Shown here: positions 34,197-44,577 of the stretch, piece after piece
How positions within the stretch are numbered: the stretch's first letter is position 1
How the letters are laid out: every line of letters starts with the position of its first letter
Source: Nonomuraea endophytica
GTDB lineage: Bacteria > Actinomycetota > Actinomycetes > Streptosporangiales > Streptosporangiaceae
Direction: 5' to 3'
DNA length: 64,000 nt
Assembly: GCF_014203235.1 (NCBI RefSeq)
Contig: NZ_JACHIN010000013.1
Location: 1 to 64,000 of the forward strand
The notes under the pieces: model-generated
The model's input: only the letters and a program-made list of their open reading frames with translations
Told to the model about the DNA's origin: nothing
Databases searched by the model: none
Position numbers and translations under genes: made by a program

Positions 34197-35290
34197 TTAC
34201 TCTACGATCTGCACCCAGAAGGGGCTGTCGCTTACCTTTGTAATGGTGTTGACCGGGCCGTAGGTGAGCAGGCGGTACTGGCTGTAGAACGCCTGGAGCG
34301 CCTCTCCGTGCCTGGCGTTGTAGCTGGTGAAGACGGCCTGGACCGAGTAGTTAATCTTGTCCTTGGCCGTTCCTTCCTGGGTGGAGGCGAAAGGGTACTC
34401 GTCACACCTGAGCGCGCCGTTGCCGTGGATTGCGTAGAGGTCGGAGTTGTAGTACTTGCAGTAGTTCGAGCCGTAACTTTCCTTCATGTAGAACTCCTCC
34501 GGGAATCCTCTGTGCATCCAGAATCGGTGCCCCGAGAAGATCGCCCGGTTCTTGGCGTAGCCGTCGTCGGTGCCTCTCCACAGCGCGGCGCCCTCGGTGG
34601 TGTTCGGCGCCGCCCGGTAGTTTCCGGGGATGTCCTTCGGCCGCTCCGTACCCGTCGTGTTCTTGTGCGGCGGGTATTCGATGAAGCGGTTGCTCGTCGT
34701 GTCGCCGGGCCGGAACTGCAGGTTGGTGTGGAGGTTCGTCTCCCTGCTCAGGGCCTTCTCGATGTGGTTGATCACCCCGATGAAGTTTCTGTCCTAGCTC
34801 TTGGACATCGTGAAGACCCGATCGGCTGTGACGTAGATGCAGCCGCCGGTGTTCTTCTCCTCGTTCTTGCCGAATCCGAGTTTCTTCCGGTCGCAGCGAT
34901 AATGGGGCGCGTACATGCTGCCGCTGGGAATGCCCTGTCCCCACCGCACCACGCCGAGCCGTCTACCATCGTCGCCGAGGAGTTCCTGGTCCCAGAGGGG
35001 GAGCCGGCCCTTGTTCTCCTTGTACTGGGTGATGGCGGGCTTGATGACGCAGACCTCCCTGTCGTGGGCCGCCGGCTTGGGCGTGTTGATGAGGTAGAGG
35101 AGATAGGGCGTCGAGCGCCAGCCCGCGATCGTCTTGAGCTGGGTGGGATTTTCCTGCGCGACGACGTCGACCGCGGCCAGGGCTCGGCGGGCAGTTGCCC
35201 GGCCTTGGCGCGCATCTGATCGACGACTCCCACCGAGCGCCGCCCTTCCGTACGGGTTTCGTGACATGGCGCATGCCGCTGCTCCAGGAC
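34197..35290 (-). pseudogene. NucA/NucB-type deoxyribonuclease pseudogene (in-frame TAG plus frameshift)
   Basis: The C-terminal frame (34197-34793) holds the NucA/NucB signature CDEYPFASTQEGTA and the family ending SYNARHGEALQAFYSQYRLL. The same frame continues upstream (GGCIYVTADRVFTMSKS) but is cut by a TAG at 34794-34796, where homologues read Lys or Thr then Asp. Further upstream the frame changes near 35180: AVDVVAQENPTQLKTIAGW is in one frame, while VVDQMRAKAGQLPAEP, which should precede it, is in another. No signal peptide is left in frame. At least two lesions mean that no full-length secreted nuclease is made, unless the downstream GTG at 34775 yields a domain-only product. Confidence 0.75.
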
Positions 35291-35523
35291 GGTGACGATG
35301 ACCAGTCGGGCCGGTTCGGGGGGCAAAGCCGTCCTCGGGGACGTCTTGGACGCCCCTGTCCCGTCCGCGTGAACCTCGCAGGAAGTGATCACGCTGACCT
35401 GCGGACTGCGAGACAGGTCGGGACGACTACAGCGGCCGGTCGCGGTCGGTCGCGACCGATGACTTCTCCGCCCGCCCGGGGTCTCTCTTGGTAGCACGGC
35501 ATGATCGACGAGGCGGAGGCGAA

Positions 35524-36129
35524 ATGGGCAAGGTTGTTGCGCAGGCATCGGTGTCCCTGGACGGGTTCATCGCGGGGCCGGGCAGTTCGGGATTCGACCG
35601 CCTGTTCGCGTGGTGCACCGCTGGGGAGGTGGCGACGCCGTCGGCGCAACCCGACCGGCTCACGTACCGCACCTCGGCCGAGACGGCGGGTTATCTGCGC
35701 GACACGATGGCGCGTACCGGGGCCTTGGTGGTCGGCCGGGGCCAGTTCGATCTGACCGGTGGATGGAGCGGGGCGCATCCGATCGGGGACGTGCCCGTGT
35801 TCGTGGTGACCCACCAGCCACCAGCGGGCTGGGTGAACACCGTCACCCCGTTCACCTTCGTCACCGACGGCGTCGAGTCGGCGATCCGGCAGGCGGTCGT
35901 GGCCGCCGGCGCGCGCGATGTCGGCGTCGGCCCCGGGAGCCTGGTCGGCCAGGCCCTGGACCTGGGGTTGCTGGACGAGTTGCGGCTGGACCTGGTGCCG
36001 GTCGTGCTCGGCGGCGGTGTACGCATGCTGGACGGCGTCGGCTCGGCGCCGGTCGACTTCGGCGACCCAGAGGTGATTGCCGGCACCGGGGTGACACACC
36101 TGATCTACCGTTCCGTCCCTACCATCTGA
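35524..36129 (+). CDS. Dihydrofolate-reductase-like protein (RibD C-terminal domain)
   Basis: The 201-residue protein matches the stand-alone RibD_C/DHFR-like family. It starts KVVAQASVSLDGFIAGPGSS, the NADPH-side strand and loop, then continues with GALVVGRGQFDLTGGW, VFVVTHQPP and GPGSLVGQALDLGLLDELRL. These enzymes reduce pterin-like or deaminated riboflavin-type substrates, but stand-alone copies are mostly uncharacterised. ATG 35524 has GGAGG four bases upstream. It precedes the VOC-family gene by 26 bp, so the two are probably cotranscribed. Confidence 0.9.
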   Translation: MGKVVAQASVSLDGFIAGPGSSGFDRLFAWCTAGEVATPSAQPDRLTYRTSAETAGYLRDTMARTGALVVGRGQFDLTGGWSGAHPIGDVPVFVVTHQPPAGWVNTVTPFTFVTDGVESAIRQAVVAAGARDVGVGPGSLVGQALDLGLLDELRLDLVPVVLGGGVRMLDGVGSAPVDFGDPEVIAGTGVTHLIYRSVPTI

Positions 36130-36155
36130 TCTGATTTCTACCTGGAGTGTGCGTG

Positions 36156-36557
36156 ATGACACAGATGAAGTTCGAACTCGTACCGGTGCCGGTCGCCGAC
36201 GTGGACCGCGCCAAGGCCTTCTACACCGACAAGCTCGGGTTCGCGGTCGACGTGGACATCGAACCCGTGCCGGGAACGCGGATCGTGCAACTGACCCCAC
36301 CGGGGTCGGCGTGCTCGATCTTGTTGAGCACCGCACTCCCGGGCATCGCGGAGATGACGCCGGGCTCATTGCGCAGCCTGCATCTGGTGGTCGCCGACGC
36401 GCGCGCCACCCGCGCCGAGCTCGCCGCGAAGGGAGTCGACGTGGGTGAGGTCGACGAGCACGAGGGCGCCATGCTGTTCGTGCCGTTCGCGGACCCCGAC
36501 GGCAACACCTGGGTGCTCCAGGAGATGCCGTGGCGCTCCGCTGACTTCACATCCTGA
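36156..36557 (+). CDS. VOC-family (glyoxalase/bleomycin-resistance fold) protein
   Basis: The 133-residue protein shows the two beta-alpha-beta-beta-beta modules of the vicinal oxygen chelate superfamily: KFELVPVPVADVDRAKAFYT with KLGFAVDVD in the first, and LRSLHLVVADARATRAELAA then FADPDGNTWVLQEM in the second. A Glu in the last strand (LQEM) is a usual metal ligand. ATG 36156 follows GGAG by nine bases. The substrate is unknown; being next to a reductase suggests small-molecule metabolism or resistance. Confidence 0.9.
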   Translation: MTQMKFELVPVPVADVDRAKAFYTDKLGFAVDVDIEPVPGTRIVQLTPPGSACSILLSTALPGIAEMTPGSLRSLHLVVADARATRAELAAKGVDVGEVDEHEGAMLFVPFADPDGNTWVLQEMPWRSADFTS

Positions 36558-36599
36558 CCGTCGCGGGAGCTGGAGTTGGGCGCCACCAAGCCCGACCAC

Positions 36600-37540
36600 C
36601 AGCCCGGCGGTGGTCAATGGACGGTCCTGCTGAACCCCGCCGGTCGGCCGCTCTGCCAGTGAGTGCGGCGTGGGCGCGCTCGTCGACCCGGTCCGCGTCG
36701 ACGTCTTCCTGTTCCTCCGGGGCCGCCTGCAGTTCCTCAGGACTCGGGGCTGTGGCGCGCTCGGTGCCGGGCGTGAGGCTGATCTGTGATCGCGGGGGGT
36801 CACCGCTCTTGCTGTTCGCGGGTGCGCTGGTTCACGAGGTCGACCAGCCGGGCGCGCTCGGCGGCGATCACGGCCGATGGATCACTCGGCTGCAAGTCGG
36901 CAGGCACCACAGCGGTATTCGGGACCCGGGCGAGGTGAGCGAGTACGGCGATGACACCATCGCCGACGGTACTGTCGTGAGCCTGGCCTTCTGCGGCCAT
37001 ACCCAGAGCTGGATGGCCGCCGCCGAGCTGGCCGCGCACCCCGGAAATGGCCCCGGAATTCGCCACCGAAAAGTCGCCGACCCGCATGCCGGCAACTGTG
37101 ATCGCTACGCCTTCCGGGAGACCGGCCAGAGCGGTGGGCGGTCAGCGGTTGGTCAAGCGCGGCCGCGGCGCCGACTCGGCGGTCGTGCGGGCGGCCTCGG
37201 CGAGCGCGGCAGCCGCCACCAGGCATTCTCCGCAGGCGACTGATACCCGGGGGCGAAGGGCAGCGGGTCGCCGGCCTCGGCATAGGCCCACGTCTGGCGC
37301 CGGTATACCAGCAGGGCGACTCGCCGCCCGCACACCGTTGCGTGCCGGCCGTTGGTGTCGCCCTGCTTGGGCAGCACCAGGTAGTGGGTGCGCTCGTCGG
37401 GCACCAGCTCCGGATCGACCCCCGACCCAGCCCAAGGGCAGAAGCGCGCTCACCCGCTCGACGCTACGCCTCTCGCTGGCCGCCCAAGGAGTCCCGGCTT
37501 CTGCTCCTGCCCGTCGCCGGCGCGTGAACGGTCGCACTCA
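36600..37540 (-). pseudogene. Decayed leftward gene cluster of unknown family
   Basis: Several minus-strand segments look like protein but are not joined in intact frames. At 37153-37404, RTHYLVLPKQGDTNGRHATV is followed by CGRRVALLVYRRQTW; its continuation (LVAAAALAEAARTTAESAPR) lies in another frame ending at 37142. At 36800-37087 an open 95-residue frame reads MRVGDFSVANSGAISGVRGQ, with a helical tail ending RTREQQER. Near 36650-36790 a third segment reads ATAPSPEELQAAPEEQEDVD. Ribosome sites are absent. This looks like a degraded operon, possibly from a mobile element. From 37541 to 37749 I see nothing. Confidence 0.4.
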
Positions 37541-37749
37541 CCGTCCATCACGCCGCCAACGAACGCGCTTCGCACCGAGGTGCTGACGACGTGGTGGCTC
37601 GCACCGGGCGGTCGCCGTTCAGGGCTGTCTCTGGCGGCCGTCAATGTGGACGGTTGGCGCCAGGCAGTAGCTGCTGTCTGGCCGGGGGGAGGAAGGTGCG
37701 ACGGCGTATCCAAGGGTGCGCCGCCGCCCCTTCCTCGCTCGGGTGCGTG

Positions 37750-39726
37750 TCAGCCGTGCTGGTCCGGGATCGTCACGGGCGGGCAGCGCGGGTCGAGTCG
37801 CACCTTGGCCAGGTCCCTGCCGACGATCGTCCAGGCGTTGAACGAGCCAGGCTCGAACTGCAGTTGCGGATTGGTGTGCCACTCGTCGCCCAGCCCGGTT
37901 GCCAGCAGTTTGGGCTTCGGCCCGAGCTCGTAGGCGTTTCCGCCGCCGAAGTAGGTGGAGGTGAACACCCGGCCTCTGTGGACGTACAGCTCTCCGTGGC
38001 CCGACAGCAGGCCCTGGTGCTTGATGGTCCCGGTGGCGGGGTCAAGCGCGATCCAGGCGCCGAGCACACGTTTGTAGACCGCGTACAGCAGCCCGTCGTG
38101 CACCTTGAGGTCCTGGAAGGTGCGGTGGTTCGGCAGGGGATCGATCTGCCACAGCACCGTGCGCCGCTGCAGGTCGAAGGCGGCGATCGAGGCCGTCGCC
38201 CTGGTCGGCGGGGTGCCGCCTCCGCCGAGCACGTCGCCGCCGAGGTAGACGACGCCGCGCGCGGCGTCGACGCTCAGGCTCATCAGGCTCTGGTCGGGGA
38301 TGACGTTCGGGTAGACGTCCAGTTTCCCGGTATCGGGGTCGAGCACTGTCAGGGCGCCGTGTAGCTTCGCGCCGGTCGGCGCGGATGCCACCAGGATGGT
38401 GTCGGTGACGGGGTCGTGCTCGATGTCCCACGGGCGTGACTGGTCATGACCGATGTAGCCGTGGCTGCGTACCTTGTCGGTGTGCACGTCGATGGAGATG
38501 ATCTCACCGCTCGGATACAGTGCGGCGTAGATCTCGTTGCCCCGCCGTACCATGGCCTTCGGCTCGCCCACGACGCGGATTCTGCGCTGCTTTCCGGTCC
38601 GCAGGTCACGCACCTCCACGGCGAAGTGGCCGCCGATGTACAGCGCCCGGTTTGGCATCAGCAGCATGCTCTGGGTCCGCTCGGGACCCGCCGGCAAGCC
38701 CGCGTCGATGAGGTCGACGAACTCGGAAGTCCCGCTCGGCAGGTCCAGCCACCACATGCCGCCGCTGCCGGCGAAGCCGATGAGCTGCTGCCCGTTCAGC
38801 TGCAGCGCCCGGGTCTCCTCGCCGGGGGAGGGCGGGTCGGCGACCTTGATCACCGTGTTCTGCCCGGTGCGGTAGCTGTAGACGGCGCCGTCGGGGCGTG
38901 AGGTGAGGTAGACCGTGCCGTCAGGGGCGACCTCGAAGGCGTCGATGACGCCCACTCCGGCTTCGAACTGCCGGCGGTCGGTGCCGTCCTTGCGCACGTC
39001 GATCAGCGTGCTCCCGCTCGCCGCCAGTACCCGCTCGCCGTACAGCGTCACCGTGCCGACGGCCGCGGGTCCCTGGGCGAGTTCCCTGACCGCGCCGCTG
39101 ACCCGGTCAACGGCCAGCAGTTTGGCCTTTTCCAGCAGGCCGGCGTAGGCCGTGGTGTCGTCGACGGCGACGGCCCTGACATAGTGCTCGCCCTGGGCCA
39201 GCACGCCGTACCTGCGGACCGCGCCGGTCGAGGGGATGTACTCCCAGAGTCGGCCGTCGGAGGAGGTGCCGAGGTACAGGGCGCCGTCCGGCGCGGCTGC
39301 CATACTCCAGACGAAGCCGCCGTTCGCGCCGAAGGAGCGCAGGTGCGTCACCTGGCCCGTGGCCAGGTCGTAGCTGTACAGGTCGGGCACGGGATAGGTG
39401 CCGATGTACAGCTTGCCGTCGGCGACGGCGGTGGCCCAACCACCTTCCGGCTCGCCTGCCGCGGGGCCGTCCGGCAGGGTGGCCGTGCGCGTTACTTTGC
39501 GGGTGGCCAGGTCGATCTCGGCCACGACCGGAGGCTTCGGCCCGCGGGAGACCACGTAGGCGTGACCGTCGTGGACGGCGGCACCGACGATCGCGCCGGT
39601 GACGGAGGCCGGGCCGTAGGTGGTGACCGCCTGGGCGCCGCAGTCCGGCGCGGAGCTCGCGTGGGCGGAGGTTGGGACTACCACAACGGTCAGGACCATA
39701 AGTAAGGACACACAGAGTCGCGGCAC
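37750..39726 (-). CDS. Secreted beta-propeller (PQQ/NHL-like) protein
   Basis: The 658-residue product is read from GTG 39726 (GGAGG six bases upstream) and begins with a signal peptide (hydrophobic core about residues 5-20, cleavage near SAHASS). The rest is a run of beta-propeller blades: repeated strands of the type DGKLYIGTYP, DGALYLGTSSDGRLWEY, DGTVYLTSRPDGAVYSY and NRALYIGGHFAVEVRDL, and at the end DDL-type blades with DLQRRTVLWQ. Two Cys near the N-terminus and one near the end are the only cysteines I noticed. Such proteins bind ligands or polymers outside the cell; no catalytic residues are evident. Candidate operators overlap its promoter and signal sequence. Confidence 0.85.
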   Translation of the reverse strand: MPRLCVSLLMVLTVVVVPTSAHASSAPDCGAQAVTTYGPASVTGAIVGAAVHDGHAYVVSRGPKPPVVAEIDLATRKVTRTATLPDGPAAGEPEGGWATAVADGKLYIGTYPVPDLYSYDLATGQVTHLRSFGANGGFVWSMAAAPDGALYLGTSSDGRLWEYIPSTGAVRRYGVLAQGEHYVRAVAVDDTTAYAGLLEKAKLLAVDRVSGAVRELAQGPAAVGTVTLYGERVLAASGSTLIDVRKDGTDRRQFEAGVGVIDAFEVAPDGTVYLTSRPDGAVYSYRTGQNTVIKVADPPSPGEETRALQLNGQQLIGFAGSGGMWWLDLPSGTSEFVDLIDAGLPAGPERTQSMLLMPNRALYIGGHFAVEVRDLRTGKQRRIRVVGEPKAMVRRGNEIYAALYPSGEIISIDVHTDKVRSHGYIGHDQSRPWDIEHDPVTDTILVASAPTGAKLHGALTVLDPDTGKLDVYPNVIPDQSLMSLSVDAARGVVYLGGDVLGGGGTPPTRATASIAAFDLQRRTVLWQIDPLPNHRTFQDLKVHDGLLYAVYKRVLGAWIALDPATGTIKHQGLLSGHGELYVHRGRVFTSTYFGGGNAYELGPKPKLLATGLGDEWHTNPQLQFEPGSFNAWTIVGRDLAKVRLDPRCPPVTIPDQHG

Positions 39727-39772
39727 AGCAGACCTCCAGCTTGTCCATTCGTGCTCAATTATGGTCAGGACC
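39688..39772. promoter_or_regulatory. Two GGTCAGGACC operator-like sites
   Basis: GGTCAGGACC occurs at 39688-39697, inside the signal-peptide codons of the propeller gene, and at 39763-39772, 37-46 bp upstream of its start. The second copy extends to a 20-bp dyad (ATTATGGTC-AG-GACCGTAAT, one mismatch). The copies are 75 bp apart, about seven helical turns, as for a repressor binding cooperatively or looping. No candidate regulator gene is adjacent. Confidence 0.55.
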
Positions 39773-39951
39773 GTAATCTTTTGCGCGCAACACGTCAATA
39801 CGGCTGACGACCGCGTACCGCTCGAAGACGGTGCCGCCACCGTCGCGATAGAAGGATGACGAGGGAGCCGATCAGCCGCGTTCAGGGCGCCAAGTTCCCT
39901 GAACGGCCGGACGTCGAATCCCATGATTGAGGCCCCACAGGCAGCGCGAGG

Positions 39952-41865
<1,914 letters not shown>

Positions 41866-42018
41866 CGGGCCACCTCCACTTTTGCGGCATGTCAGACGAA
41901 TGCACGCTACTGAGCCCGAAGGTCGATCCCGCGCGATCAAGGCGTCAAAAAAACGTAAATATTGCCCGGCGCGGGCGCGGGTGATGGCTGGTCAGGGCAA
42001 TCGGTGGGCGTTGACGCC

Positions 42019-42102
42019 GTCAACGACGCGAAGGTGGTCGTCAACGACGCGAAGGTGGTCGTCAACGACGCGAAGGTGGTCGTCAACGACGCGAAGGTGG
42101 TC
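42019..42102. repeat. Four perfect tandem copies of a 21-bp unit
   Basis: A 21-bp unit beginning GTCAACGACG and ending AAGGTGGTC occurs four times without a mismatch (42019-42039, 42040-42060, 42061-42081, 42082-42102), followed by a partial copy. It lies in the intergenic region upstream of the monooxygenase gene (42225) and the divergent permease (41865). Since 21 bp is two helical turns, all copies face the same side of the DNA. A 61-residue plus-strand frame over it reads VNDAKVV repeats, but its start lacks a ribosome site. Confidence 0.95.
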
Positions 42103-42189
42103 GTCATCGACGACGCTGCGGACCGCAGCGATTGCCGCGTGCCCTGATCCGGGTTACCTTCGTAGCATCCATACGTTTGGTTGAGACAT

Positions 42190-42205
42190 TCATCCGAATG
42201 GATGA
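42190..42205. promoter_or_regulatory. Perfect dyad upstream of the FAD monooxygenase
   Basis: TCATCC (42190-42195) and GGATGA (42200-42205) flank GAAT, a 16-bp palindrome 19 bp upstream of the monooxygenase start codon. The position would suit a repressor operator or a 5'-leader hairpin. The rest of the 41866-42224 gap is taken up by the 21-bp repeats and no other gene. Confidence 0.4.
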
Positions 42206-42224
42206 CTGTCGGGGACGGGGAAGC

Positions 42225-43499
42225 ATGACCTTCCACGTAGCAGTCATCGGCGCCGGGGTGGGCGGGCTCTGTCTGGCCCAGGGCCTGCACAAGGCGGGCG
42301 TCGACGTCACCGTGTACGAGCGAGACCGCACACCGACCAACCGCCTCCAGGGCTACCGCCTGCACATCAACCCCCTCGGCGCCCAAGCGCTCCGCGAGTG
42401 CATGTCCCCCGAGCTGTGGCAGGCGTTCCTGGCCACCACGGGCAAGGGCGGCCTCGACTTCGTGTTCATGACCGAGCGGCTGCGGCCGCTGATCAAGCTG
42501 GAGGCCGGCGAGCGGGACGCCAACTGGCGCGACCACCACTCGGTCAGCCGGATCACCCTGCGCCAGATCCTCCTGACCGGCCTGCACGAGGTGGTGCGCT
42601 TCGACCGGACGTTCGAGCGGTACGAGCGCAGGGGAGACGGGCGGATCACGCTGCACTTCGCGGACGGCTCCACCGCGACCACCGACGTCCTGGTGGCCGC
42701 CGACGGCAGCGGCTCGCGGGTGCGGCAGCAGTACCTTCCGCAGGCCGAGCGGATCGACACCGGCATCACCCGCGTCGCCGGCAAGTTCCCGCTCACCGAG
42801 GAGACGAAGCGGCTCATTCCGGCTCACCTGTACGAGGGCCTGACCAACATCGTCCCGGCCAGGGGTTACTCGATGTTCTGCGCGCCGCACGACTTCGGTG
42901 GCGATCCGGTCGTGCTGCCCGGCGGCATCGGAGCCAGCGAACGCGAGGGCGCGATGCACGACAACACCAGCAGCTACATCCTGTGGGCCTTCGGCGCCGA
43001 GACCCGGCAGTTCCCGGCGGACGCCGCCGAGATGCCGGGCGCCGCGATCCGCGACCTCGTCACCGGCATGATCGGCAACTGGCACCCGGACCTGCTCCGG
43101 ATGATCGACATGACTCCTCCGGAGACGGTGTCGCTGCTGCCGATCCGCAGCGCCGTACCGACGGGGCCATGGGCCGCCACGAACGTCACGCTGCTCGGTG
43201 ACGCCATCCACACCATGGCCCCGCACCTGGGCCTCGGGGCCAACACCGCGCTGCGCGACGCCCGGCTGCTGTGTCAGGAACTGACCGCTGCTCAGGCGAA
43301 GGACGTCGTCGCGGCGATCGCCGCGTACGAGAGCCAGATGACCGTGTACGGCTTCGCCGCGGTGCGCGACTCCCTGAACACGGCCCGGCGGTTCGTCACC
43401 AGGAGCCCGCTGGCCCGCCTCGGCTTCCGCACCTTCCTGCGCACGGCCCAGCGGATCCCGATGCTGAAGGAACGCGCCTTCGCGGCCGGAGCCGCCTGA
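42225..43499 (+). CDS. FAD-dependent aromatic monooxygenase
   Basis: The 424-residue flavoprotein has the FAD dinucleotide fold HVAVIGAGVGGLCLAQGLHK at the N-terminus, the DG motif VLVAADGSGSRVRQQYLPQA in the middle, and the GD motif LLGDAIHTMAPHLGLGANTA near residue 335. This is the class A (PHBH-like) hydroxylase layout, in the subgroup that also includes anhydrotetracycline-type and related polyketide hydroxylases. ATG 42225 follows a GGGGA site; an upstream extension has no family similarity. It sits at the left edge of the type II PKS cluster, convergent with the methyltransferase, and probably hydroxylates the polyphenol. Confidence 0.9.
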   Translation: MTFHVAVIGAGVGGLCLAQGLHKAGVDVTVYERDRTPTNRLQGYRLHINPLGAQALRECMSPELWQAFLATTGKGGLDFVFMTERLRPLIKLEAGERDANWRDHHSVSRITLRQILLTGLHEVVRFDRTFERYERRGDGRITLHFADGSTATTDVLVAADGSGSRVRQQYLPQAERIDTGITRVAGKFPLTEETKRLIPAHLYEGLTNIVPARGYSMFCAPHDFGGDPVVLPGGIGASEREGAMHDNTSSYILWAFGAETRQFPADAAEMPGAAIRDLVTGMIGNWHPDLLRMIDMTPPETVSLLPIRSAVPTGPWAATNVTLLGDAIHTMAPHLGLGANTALRDARLLCQELTAAQAKDVVAAIAAYESQMTVYGFAAVRDSLNTARRFVTRSPLARLGFRTFLRTAQRIPMLKERAFAAGAA

Positions 43500-43529
43500 A
43501 CCCCGACCGCAAGACACCGCCCGGTGTCA

Positions 43530-44543
43530 TCAGACCGGCTTGTCGCCGATGAGCAGGGTACTGAGCTCGTTCAGCGCGACCGGCGGCCGGACCTCGAATC
43601 CGGCCTCCTTCAACCACCCGAGGCCCTCGGCGACCGTGTACTCCGAGGATCCACTGATCATCGCCATGTTGAGGCTCATCAGGAGCCCGAAGGCCGCGTC
43701 GCGCCGCTCGTCGTCGATCATGCTGTCGTAGATCAGCAAGGTGCCGCCGGGGGGCAACTGCTCGAACGCCCGGTTCACCAGCGCCCGGCGACGCTCGTCC
43801 GCCCAGTCGTGCAGCACGTGGCCGAAGATGTACACCTGGGTGTCGGGCAGGTCGTCGGTGAAGAAGCTGCCCGCCTGGTAGCTGACCCGGTCACGCAGGT
43901 CGCTTTCGCCGCCTTCCTTCTCGATGAGCTCGTCGAAAAGGGGCTCCAGCGGGGGCAGGTCGAAGGTCACCCCGCGCAGGTGCGGGTGGGCGGCGGCCAG
44001 CCGCATGGTGAGCAGTCCGCGGCAGCCGCCGAGGTCGGTGAAGGACTTGACCGTGTCCCACGCGTACCTCTCCGCCAGCGGGCGGCCGAGCAGCACCGCG
44101 TAGCCGTCCATCGCGTCGGCGAAGTGGCGGGTGCGCGTGGGGTCGGCGTACAGGCCCTCGGTGAAGTCGGCTTCCGACAACTGCTGGACCAGGCTCTCGC
44201 CTGAGCGCAGGAAGTCGGGCAGCTTGCCCCACGCCGGGTAGAGCCGGCGCTGGTTGTGGGCGAGGAAGCCGCCGATGTACTCCGGCCGGCGCGGGTCGAG
44301 GTAGGTCGCGGTCAGGGGACCCGCCTTGTACGCGGAGCCGTTCCGCGCGAGCAGGTCCATCGCGACCAGCGAGTCCAGGTAGTCGCTCGTCAGCTTGGGA
44401 TGCAGGCCGAACTCGCGCTGGATCTCCTCGGCGGTGGCTGGCGCGGCGCAGATGCGGGCGAACAGTCCCAGCTCGATCCCGGCGAACAGGGCCTGCGCCT
44501 GGAAGAATCCCGTCGCTGTCCTGACAAGGGGTGTTGCGGACAT
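43530..44543 (-). CDS. SAM-dependent O-methyltransferase
   Basis: The 337-residue enzyme is a class I O-methyltransferase of the plant COMT/TcmO/DnrK type. It has an N-terminal helical dimerisation domain with winged-helix features (GIELGLFARICAAPATAEEI), then the SAM-binding loop FTDLGGCRGLLTMRLAAA and VTFDLPPLEP. GHVLHDWADERRRALVNRAF contains the conserved His-Asp pair used as general base in this family. AAAGGA precedes the ATG by eight bases. It is the last gene of the leftward operon with the P450 and PPOX genes, so it probably methylates a hydroxyl or carboxyl of the polyketide. Confidence 0.91.
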   Translation of the reverse strand: MSATPLVRTATGFFQAQALFAGIELGLFARICAAPATAEEIQREFGLHPKLTSDYLDSLVAMDLLARNGSAYKAGPLTATYLDPRRPEYIGGFLAHNQRRLYPAWGKLPDFLRSGESLVQQLSEADFTEGLYADPTRTRHFADAMDGYAVLLGRPLAERYAWDTVKSFTDLGGCRGLLTMRLAAAHPHLRGVTFDLPPLEPLFDELIEKEGGESDLRDRVSYQAGSFFTDDLPDTQVYIFGHVLHDWADERRRALVNRAFEQLPPGGTLLIYDSMIDDERRDAAFGLLMSLNMAMISGSSEYTVAEGLGWLKEAGFEVRPPVALNELSTLLIGDKPV

Positions 44544-44577
44544 CCGGCGTCCTTTCTCAACGATCCAGAGGAAAAGG

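Noticed and set aside
42019..42102. Tandem repeats considered as a CRISPR array
   Set aside because: The copies are contiguous 21-bp units with no spacers, and there are no cas genes.
41962..42147. A 61-residue repeat peptide (VNDAKVV units) over the 21-bp repeats
   Set aside because: There is no ribosome site and the flanks are low complexity; the repeats are better explained as intergenic DNA.
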